Source of the DNA: Chloroflexota bacterium
Lineage (GTDB): Bacteria > Chloroflexota > Anaerolineae > Promineifilales > Promineifilaceae
Direction: 5' to 3'
Assembly: GCA_020353135.1 (NCBI GenBank)
Contig: CP070688.1
Coordinates: 3,051,047 to 3,072,107 of the forward strand
Length of the DNA stretch: 21,061 bases
A program made the translations under genes and the position numbers. Shown here in pieces: positions 16,146-21,061 of this stretch. Below the pieces are notes generated by a model. The model ran no database searches. It was not told where the DNA came from and saw nothing but the letters and a program-made list of their open reading frames with translations. Each line of letters starts with the position of its first letter. The first letter of the stretch is position 1.

Positions 16146-16628
16146 CTACTCACCTGGCTCAATGTCCAGGGGCACTGCCGTTGTATTCTTGATCTCGCTA
16201 AGGACCAGGCTGGTTCGCAGTTTGTCCATGCCGGGTATTGGCGTCAAGGTCTCCACCAGAAACCGCTCAAGGTGTTTGCGATTGCGAACTATGACTTTGA
16301 GTAAGTAATCGTACTCGCCAGTGATATGGTGACATTCCATGACTTCGGGCAGCGTTTGCACGATTTCGCGAAAGCGATGGACGGCTTCTGGCTCGTGACG
16401 CCGCAAGGTCACCTGTACAAAGCAGAGCATATCGAAACCTACTGCCTCGCGATCGACCAGGGTTACGTAGCCATCGACGACCCCGTTTTCCTCAAGCTTA
16501 CGCAGACGCTTCTGCACGCCCGGGGGTGAAAGGTCGATGCGCCGAGCCAATTCAGCATGGGTCATCCGGGCTGTCGATTGCAGAAGACCGAGGAGTTGGC
16601 GATCCGTGGCGTCGAGTTTTTTTGACAT
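16146..16628 (-). CDS. Lrp/AsnC-family transcriptional regulator
   Basis: A 160-residue Lrp/AsnC protein: N-terminal winged helix (LDATDRQLLGLLQ, then HAELARRIDLSPPGVQKRLRKLEENGVV, residues 5-52) and the C-terminal RAM ligand-binding domain (about 65-145; VQVTLRRH, HHITGEYDYLLKVIV, LTPIPGMDKLRTSLVL). Such proteins bind amino acids and form dimers to octamers that wrap DNA. As first gene of a cluster that degrades an aromatic amino acid, it plausibly senses tyrosine or phenylalanine and controls the operon; this is inference. The start codon is followed by a run of seven A and is preceded by a candidate promoter (TTGCAC/TATAAT), whose -10 overlaps an Lrp-box-like sequence. No strong Shine-Dalgarno is seen. 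Confidence 0.95.
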   Translation of the reverse strand: MSKKLDATDRQLLGLLQSTARMTHAELARRIDLSPPGVQKRLRKLEENGVVDGYVTLVDREAVGFDMLCFVQVTLRRHEPEAVHRFREIVQTLPEVMECHHITGEYDYLLKVIVRNRKHLERFLVETLTPIPGMDKLRTSLVLSEIKNTTAVPLDIEPGE

Positions 16629-16660
16629 TTGAGACCCAGGTGCAAGGACTGAATGAATAT

Positions 16661-16675
16661 GAACAAATTATACGG
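16661..16675. promoter_or_regulatory. Lrp-box-like site over the lrp-type promoter
   Basis: Positions 16661-16675 (GAACAAATTATACGG) match the E. coli Lrp consensus YAGHAWATTWTDCTR, as I remember it, at 12 of 15 positions. The site covers the -10 of the promoter that would drive the Lrp-type gene, a position suited to negative autoregulation. AT-rich cores match this consensus easily, so support is moderate. Confidence 0.35.
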
Positions 16676-16695
16676 ATTGTGGATAGATTGTGCAA
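16667..16695 (-). promoter_or_regulatory. Promoter for the Lrp-aminotransferase-hpd-hmgA operon
   Basis: On the minus strand TTGCAC (16695 to 16690), a 17-nt spacer and a perfect TATAAT (16672 to 16667). The -10 ends 38 nt before the ATG of the Lrp-type gene, giving a leader of roughly 30 nt. It is among the best promoter matches in the window and correctly placed for the whole minus-strand run. Confidence 0.55.
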
Positions 16696-17023
16696 GGAAT
16701 TCTGGATGTTTGTTTATTTTCGACACCATTCGACCATTTTCCAGGTGGCGTTGGCGTCAGCAGAGGCATCGAAAATGGATATTCTCAGGTACGAGCGGAG
16801 GTCAAAACCAAGCTCCTCGCAGATGGTTCCGACTCGCCTCTGTGAACGACCGTTAAGGGAGCCTAGCAATCTGCGCTTTTCGCGATAAACTAAAGCGTCA
16901 TCCGGCTGCGGTCGTTCGGAAACCGGTCGGATAGTAACGGTAACGAGACTCGGCCAAGCCGGCTGTTGTGGGCGGGTGACCTGCGGTTTACGCGCCTGCC
17001 TGATCGTCCAATAGGAGTAAATT

Positions 17024-18031
17024 GTGAAAGGCAAAGAGACGACGATGTTTATTGTGATCGGCATTATCCTGCTGGCGTTTGGCCTGGCGGCCTGCGGCCC
17101 TGCCCAGGATCCCGAACTAGAAGCGGCCACGGCCACGGCGAGAGCGGAAGGCGTCCCAGCCGCAGAACAAGAGGCCGAACTGGAAAGAGAAGGCGAGGCC
17201 GTTAGCGAAGCCGCCGAGGAGGCCGCTTCGCAAGAGGCGGACGAGCTTCAAGCGCCTGAGAGCGAGGAGTTCGACGTATACGCCGGTCTGAACGATTCTG
17301 ACTTCCAGACAACCGAGAGCGGGCTACAATATACGGTTCTGGAACAAGGCGACGGCGAACAGGCCCAACCCGGGCAGGTCGTTGCCGTTCATTACACGGG
17401 ATGGCTGGAGGACGGCAGCTCCTTCGATAGCTCAATTGATCGAGGGCAACCATTCAGCTTCGCCCTCGGACAAGGCATGGTCATCCCTGGCTGGGATGAG
17501 GGCCTTGCTCTGTTGCATGTGGGCGACAAAGCCCGGCTAATTATTCCAAGCGAGCTTGCCTACGGCCAAGCGGGCCGGCCGGGGATCCCACCTGATTCGA
17601 CGCTGATTTTTGACGTAGAACTCGTCAGCATTTCCGAGGGGGCGCCCGAGTCGCCAACTGAAGTCGACCCGGCTGACTTCTTCGCTACTGATAGTGGATT
17701 GCAGTACTACGATCTAGTTGAAGGCGATGGTCCAGCCCTGGAAGAAGGGCAGACGGCGCTTATGCATTTCTCGGTCTGGTTGGACGATGGCACCTTCGTC
17801 GACAGTTCCCTAAATCGCGGCCAGACAATATCCATGATAGTCGGCGGCGGCCAGAACATCGTCGGCTGGGAGGAAGGCTTGCTGAACATGAACGTAGGTG
17901 GCATGCGCCAGATGATCATTCCTCCCGATCTTGCCTTCGGCGAGGCTGGCGCCGGCGGCGGTCTCATTCCTCCGAATGCCACTTTAGTCCTCGAATTAGA
18001 GGTGACAGAAGTTCAGGATCCGTCTCAATAG
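17024..18031 (+). CDS. Lipoprotein with two FKBP-type peptidyl-prolyl isomerase domains
   Basis: A 335-residue lipoprotein: signal peptide with lipobox LAAC (Cys24), a Glu/Ala-rich, probably helical linker (30-83), then two FKBP domains at about 95-205 and 215-332. Each begins with a SGLQY strand. Domain 1 keeps the usual catalytic-pocket residues (Y124 in HYTGW, F134-D135, W157 in PGWDEG, Y180 in AYG). Domain 2 has F249 in HFSVW, V259-D260, W282 and F305, so two tyrosines and one phenylalanine of the pocket are replaced and activity is doubtful. The protein should fold or hold exported proteins at the outer face of the membrane. The GTG start has AGGAG six bases upstream; an ATG at 17045 is a weaker alternative. 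The next lipoprotein gene follows 68 nt downstream. Confidence 0.93.
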   Translation: MKGKETTMFIVIGIILLAFGLAACGPAQDPELEAATATARAEGVPAAEQEAELEREGEAVSEAAEEAASQEADELQAPESEEFDVYAGLNDSDFQTTESGLQYTVLEQGDGEQAQPGQVVAVHYTGWLEDGSSFDSSIDRGQPFSFALGQGMVIPGWDEGLALLHVGDKARLIIPSELAYGQAGRPGIPPDSTLIFDVELVSISEGAPESPTEVDPADFFATDSGLQYYDLVEGDGPALEEGQTALMHFSVWLDDGTFVDSSLNRGQTISMIVGGGQNIVGWEEGLLNMNVGGMRQMIIPPDLAFGEAGAGGGLIPPNATLVLELEVTEVQDPSQ

Positions 18032-18047
18032 CCTCCGGTTTGGCTTC

Positions 18048-18056
18048 TGGTATGAT
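18048..18056 (+). promoter_or_regulatory. Extended -10 promoter candidate before the PPC lipoprotein
   Basis: TGG followed by TATGAT (18051-18056) is an extended -10 (TGnTATAAT-like) 43 nt before the ATG at 18100. No good -35 is present, which extended -10 promoters tolerate. It lies in the short gap after the FKBP gene, so it may be a secondary promoter. Confidence 0.35.
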
Positions 18057-18099
18057 AGAATAGCGCGGGGAGAGAACTGCGCTAGGTAAGGTCAATAAA

Positions 18100-19569
18100 A
18101 TGAGAGTGGCCTGGTTGGTGTTGAGCGCGTTTTTCTTGCTTGTTTTGGGCAGCTGTCAGCAGGAGGCGGCAACCAGCACGCCTGCCGCGGCCGCTGTCAT
18201 CGAGCGGCCCAACCTGGCAGCCAGCGTATCTTTGCTAACGCTGGCCCGCAACCCTGTCGCCTACGAGGGTGAGGCCCTATTCCTGTCGGGCAATTATCGG
18301 CCGCTGCCGTTGCCCGTCTGCACGGATGAAACCCATCTGTCTCCGGCCACATGGGTCCTGACCGATAACAATGTTGAGGTCATGGTCGCGGGCTTTGACG
18401 GCGCATTGCGCGAGCTAGTCCCTCCCGGTCAGCCGCTTGAAGTGGAAGGAAACTGGCAAATATGGGAAGGTCCGGTTGGCTGCGGACGGCGTGCGCCGGC
18501 CCAGACGATCTGGTATCTGCAGCTAACCAGTATCCTCTCGCCCAATCCGTTGATAGCTTCCCTGCTAACAACGCCGGGTGCAGCTACGCCGGCGTCGGTC
18601 GAAGCGACGCTTGATGAAGTAATGCTGACCTCGGCGATCACGGCGACGATGACGGCCACTAGCGTGCCTACAACCGTAATCCCGACGGCGACGCCTACTT
18701 CGTTGGGCACGCCCACGGCAAGCGCGCCGGCAACTCCCACACCGACGATATCGGCCACCGTCGTCGCCACGGTAACGCCTTTCCCGACGTTTACGCCCAC
18801 CATTACGCCTTCGGTTACGCCAACGGGGACCGCAACGCTTACGACAGGTACGCCGACCGCCACGCCAACCGCCACTTCCTCCAGCGGCCCAACGCCAACA
18901 CCCACCGTCGACAGCGGCGGCCCTATCGTCGTCGACTACGATGACTTGAGCAAGCGATTCATTCGCCCGAGCGCCAATCAGGTATGGCAGTTTGACGGCA
19001 GTAGCGATTCGCCGATTGTACTAAGCGTCGCCCCTGCCAATAATCTGAACGTCGCGCTCGAGCTATTTGACCCAGCTGGGGAAAGCGTCAGTACTTCCAA
19101 TCTTGGCGGCAGCGGCCAAGTCGAGATGATCGACGAGACTGATCTGCCTGGTTCCGGAGTATACACTCTGGAAGTCACGTCTATTGGCCGTACGACCGGC
19201 AGTTATGCGCTTCTGCTGCAAGATGACTCTTCTCTACCCTTCGCTTCCTTTCAGGGCATCCTACTCTACGATCAGGCGCGAACCGGCACTGCGCCGGCCG
19301 AAGTCCAGCATCTCTGGAATTTTGAGGGTGTCGCCGACGAAACGGTGAATATTCGCGTCACGGCGACAACGCAAGGTGACCTGCGGATCTTCCTGAATAA
19401 TCATGAAGGGCAAGAAGTTGAAGACGTTAATGAGAACCGCTTCTCGCTCGACGATCGGGAAGAGATCCTCGATTATCGCCTGCCGGCGACAGGACTCTAC
19501 ACACTGGGTATCGTCGAGAATGATCTGGAACCGATTGGTTATTCAGTCGTGATCGAATCTGCGCCATGA
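18100..19569 (+). CDS. Lipoprotein with Thr/Pro linker and two PPC-like domains
   Basis: A 489-residue exported lipoprotein: signal peptide with lipobox VLGSC (Cys19), an N-terminal domain (38-150) with three or so Cys and a beta-rich look (OB-like, uncertain), a long Thr/Pro/Ala linker (about 160-272, many TPT and TAT units), then two tandem beta-sandwich repeats resembling bacterial pre-peptidase C-terminal (PPC) domains. Repeat 1 spans about 286-374 (VWQFDGS...ALELFDPAGESV...GSGVYTLEVTS...GSYALLL), repeat 2 about 385-486 (HLWNFEGV...DLRIFLNNHEGQEV...ATGLYTLGIVE...GYSVVI). No catalytic domain is present, so a binding or adhesion role at the cell surface is likely. The ribosome site (TAAGG) is moderate. 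Followed 23 nt later by the GTPase gene. Confidence 0.85.
   Translation: MRVAWLVLSAFFLLVLGSCQQEAATSTPAAAAVIERPNLAASVSLLTLARNPVAYEGEALFLSGNYRPLPLPVCTDETHLSPATWVLTDNNVEVMVAGFDGALRELVPPGQPLEVEGNWQIWEGPVGCGRRAPAQTIWYLQLTSILSPNPLIASLLTTPGAATPASVEATLDEVMLTSAITATMTATSVPTTVIPTATPTSLGTPTASAPATPTPTISATVVATVTPFPTFTPTITPSVTPTGTATLTTGTPTATPTATSSSGPTPTPTVDSGGPIVVDYDDLSKRFIRPSANQVWQFDGSSDSPIVLSVAPANNLNVALELFDPAGESVSTSNLGGSGQVEMIDETDLPGSGVYTLEVTSIGRTTGSYALLLQDDSSLPFASFQGILLYDQARTGTAPAEVQHLWNFEGVADETVNIRVTATTQGDLRIFLNNHEGQEVEDVNENRFSLDDREEILDYRLPATGLYTLGIVENDLEPIGYSVVIESAP
18640..18905 (+). repeat. Low-complexity Thr/Pro-coding tract
   Basis: An imprecise run of ACG, ACC, CCG and CCC codons encoding the Thr/Pro linker of the lipoprotein. 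The repeat unit is degenerate, not a tandem array of fixed length. On the other strand it produces a long open frame rich in Val and Gly that is only a shadow. Confidence 0.8.
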
Positions 19570-19592
19570 GGCTCTCACAGCCCTAATGAAGG

Positions 19593-20579
19593 ATGCCTAC
19601 TAATCTTCCAGCGGAGTACTATGAGGCCGAGGAGCGTTATCGCGCCGCGACCACACCTGCTGAGAGAATTATCACCCTGGAAGCATTGATCAGCACTGTG
19701 CCCAAGCATAAAGGCACGGACAAGTTGCGAGCCGACTTGCGGCGCCGTCTTTCCAAACTCAAGGAATCAGCCGAAACACAGAAAGGCGCCAGCCGGCATG
19801 TATCCGCCTTCCACATTGACCGAGAAGGCGCCGCCCAAGTGGCGGTGATTGGCCCAAGCAACGTCGGGAAGTCCGCGCTGATTACCGCTCTGACCAACGC
19901 CTCCCCTGAGGTTGCTCCGTCCCCTTACACAACCTGGAGACCAACGCCAGGCATGATGGACCTGGATGGTGCACAGATTCAGCTTATCGACACTCCGCCA
20001 CTGGATCGCGAGTACGTTGAGCCAGAGCTTCTGGATCTCATAAGGCGGGCTGACTTACTGTTATTGGTCGTCGACCTGCAGGCCTTCCCAATCGAGCAAC
20101 TGGAGATTTCGATGGCCATATTGCTCGAGAATCGTATCGGGCCCGAGATGCGGCCTGATCTGGCTGAACCTGGTCGACCTACGGCCGCCAAGCCGTTGTT
20201 TGTCATCGCAAATAAGGTCGATAGCGCCGAAAATGACGAGGACTTCGAAGTCTTATGTGAGCTTCTGGAGCATGAGTGGCCTTTATTGCCCTTTTCGGCC
20301 GTGACTGGTCGCCACATGGAACAGTTGAAGCGAACCATCTTCGATCACTTGCAGATCATTCGCGTCTACGCCAAACCACCAGGAAAAGAGCCAGATATGG
20401 AAGCCCCGTTCGTCATGCAAAAGGGTGACACCGTAGAGGAATTCGCGCGCAAGGTACACCGCGATTTTTATCACAAGCTGAAGTCGGCGAGAATATGGGG
20501 CAGTGGACTTTTTGACGGTCAGGTGGTCAGTCGCGACCATGTTCTCAAGGATGGCGATGTGATAGAACTGCGCATCTAA
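19593..20579 (+). CDS. DRG-like GTPase with C-terminal TGS domain
   Basis: A 328-residue Obg/DRG-superfamily GTPase. An N-terminal helical segment (1-60, with the PKHKGTDKLRADLRRRLSKL stretch typical of DRG proteins) precedes the G domain: G1 GPSNVGKS (87-94), G2 Thr region YTTWRPTPGMM (112-122), G3 DTPP (133-136), G4 NKVD (207-210), G5 SAV (235-237). A TGS domain fills the C-terminus (272-328, PFVMQKGDTVEEFARKVHRDF...KDGDVIELRI). DRG proteins act in ribosome- or RNA-linked processes; the bacterial members are poorly studied. G3 is DTPP rather than the common DTPG. It starts 23 nt after the lipoprotein stop with a weak ribosome site and is followed 18 nt later by the SulP gene, so it is probably in one transcript with both. 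Confidence 0.92.
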   Translation: MPTNLPAEYYEAEERYRAATTPAERIITLEALISTVPKHKGTDKLRADLRRRLSKLKESAETQKGASRHVSAFHIDREGAAQVAVIGPSNVGKSALITALTNASPEVAPSPYTTWRPTPGMMDLDGAQIQLIDTPPLDREYVEPELLDLIRRADLLLLVVDLQAFPIEQLEISMAILLENRIGPEMRPDLAEPGRPTAAKPLFVIANKVDSAENDEDFEVLCELLEHEWPLLPFSAVTGRHMEQLKRTIFDHLQIIRVYAKPPGKEPDMEAPFVMQKGDTVEEFARKVHRDFYHKLKSARIWGSGLFDGQVVSRDHVLKDGDVIELRI

Positions 20580-20597
20580 GATACAGCACCTTGGGCC

Positions 20598-21061
20598 ATG
20601 GCTACCAAAGTCAAATTCGATCCCAAAATCATAGGCGCCGACTTCACGGCTGGATTGACGACCGCCTTGGTCACGATCCCGGATGGTCTGGCCTCTGCCA
20701 TTCTTGCCGGTCTAAACCCGGTCCATGGCCTTTATGCGCTCATGGTGGGTATGCCGGTAGCGGCGCTGACCATGAGTTCGCAATTTATGTACGTAGCCAA
20801 CACGGGTGCGCTGGCCGTCGCCACCGGCGACGCTTTGAGCGGTTATGGGCCTGACGAGTTAGCAGGCGCTCTGGTAGTACTGGTCATCATTGTGGGCTTG
20901 GTGCAGATGGCGCTGGGTTTGCTAAAACTAGGTGGCATCACTCGCTACGTATCCAATGCGGTGATGGTCGGCTTCATGAGCGGCATTGCCGTCAGCATTA
21001 TCCTTGGCCAGCTTAGCGATTTCACAGGTTATGAAAGCGAGTTCGGCAATCGGGTTCTGGC
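20598..21061 (+). CDS. SulP-family anion transporter, 5' part (cut by window edge)
   Basis: An ATG at 20598 opens a frame that continues to the window end, giving the first 154 residues. The sequence fits the SulP/SLC26 membrane core: IIGADFTAGLTTALVTIPDGLASAILAGLNPVHGLYALMVG (11-51) is the TM1-TM2 signature, followed by further hydrophobic segments at about 67-80, 88-110 and 119-138. Members carry sulfate, bicarbonate or other anions; the substrate cannot be told from this part, and a C-terminal STAS domain, if any, lies outside the window. The gene begins 18 nt after the GTPase stop, with no strong Shine-Dalgarno, so translational coupling is possible. Confidence 0.92.
   Translation, partial: MATKVKFDPKIIGADFTAGLTTALVTIPDGLASAILAGLNPVHGLYALMVGMPVAALTMSSQFMYVANTGALAVATGDALSGYGPDELAGALVVLVIIVGLVQMALGLLKLGGITRYVSNAVMVGFMSGIAVSIILGQLSDFTGYESEFGNRVL

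Larger units (their letters stand above)
16629..17023. other. Divergent intergenic region between lrp-type gene and FKBP gene
   Basis: About 395 nt without a supported gene. The left part carries the minus-strand promoter for the Lrp-type gene. The right part holds nested inverted repeats: outer GAACGACCG (16844-16852) with CGGTCGTTC (16909-16917), inner CGCTTT (16874-16879) with AAAGCG (16892-16897), which may form a leader structure for the FKBP gene. Open frames here have no ribosome site or recognisable product. I could not choose a plus-strand promoter. Confidence 0.5.

Noticed and set aside
16526..17136. Open frames in the lrp-FKBP spacer on both strands (16526-16888 plus, 16714-17136 minus)
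   Set aside because: No ribosome sites, no recognisable sequence, and they overlap a promoter, repeats or the FKBP signal peptide region.
18429..18905. 158-residue open frame on the minus strand rich in Val and Gly
   Set aside because: It is the complement of the Thr/Pro linker codons (ACG/ACC/CCG/CCC) of the lipoprotein gene and has no ribosome site; a composition shadow.
18640..18905. Possible CRISPR or tandem repeat array
   Set aside because: The repeats are irregular, in frame with a Thr/Pro linker, and have no constant unit or spacer length.
1..21061. Mobile element, prophage or defence island
   Set aside because: No transposase, integrase, restriction, toxin-antitoxin or CRISPR-associated gene is present; gene content is metabolic and housekeeping, and no target-site duplications were seen.

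Overview
The window looks like chromosomal DNA from a free-living bacterium, most probably a member of the Chloroflexota (Anaerolineae/Caldilineae type). The basis is qualitative: middling-to-high GC, three lipoproteins with Cys lipoboxes and Pro/Thr- or Tyr-Pro-rich linkers of the kind common in that phylum, a diderm/monoderm-neutral gene content, and a SulP transporter, TGS-domain GTPase and M64 peptidase resembling those of that group. There are no rRNA, tRNA, transposase, integrase, phage or CRISPR signals, so this reads as an ordinary core/semi-accessory region rather than an island.

Layout. (1) 1-1519: a candidate promoter pointing left out of the window, then a two-gene operon of a TrmB-type regulator and a conserved-looking 159-residue protein of unknown function. 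(2) 1613-4559: a calcineurin-like phosphoesterase on the minus strand, a hairpin-rich spacer with one possible 77-residue ORF, and an Mre11/SbcD-like nuclease on the plus strand without an SbcC partner. (3) 4600-7054: a minus-strand pair (small CxC/CxxC protein, then an SDR resembling chlorophyll b reductases) divergent from an M64 metallopeptidase. (4) 7184-8859: a small lipoprotein followed 5 nt later by chorismate synthase (aroC). An elaborate palindromic structure (8863-8946) separates aroC from the convergent aconitase gene. (5) 8954-16628: a minus-strand run transcribed from an Lrp/AsnC regulator through a PLP aminotransferase, 4-hydroxyphenylpyruvate dioxygenase (hpd), homogentisate 1,2-dioxygenase (hmgA) and a flavin-reductase-like protein, and then aconitase (acnA), which seems to have its own promoter. 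(6) 17024 to the right edge: plus-strand genes for a two-domain FKBP lipoprotein, a lipoprotein with a Thr/Pro linker and two PPC-like domains, a DRG-like TGS GTPase, and the start of a SulP anion transporter cut by the window edge.

How it works together. The clearest functional unit is the aromatic amino acid module: the aminotransferase would make 4-hydroxyphenylpyruvate (or another 2-oxo acid), Hpd makes homogentisate, and HmgA opens the ring to maleylacetoacetate. The isomerase and fumarylacetoacetase that complete the route to fumarate and acetoacetate are absent here; aconitase next door belongs to the TCA cycle that would consume fumarate. The Lrp-type gene has a good promoter whose -10 overlaps an Lrp-box-like sequence, suggesting autoregulation of the cluster.

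I did not find a convincing wholly new system. The best leads are the branched palindrome between aroC and acnA, the diverged second FKBP domain, the NOL-like SDR with its small Cys-rich partner, the TrmB/159-residue pair, and the apparently cytosolic M64 peptidase with an inverted repeat around its -10.
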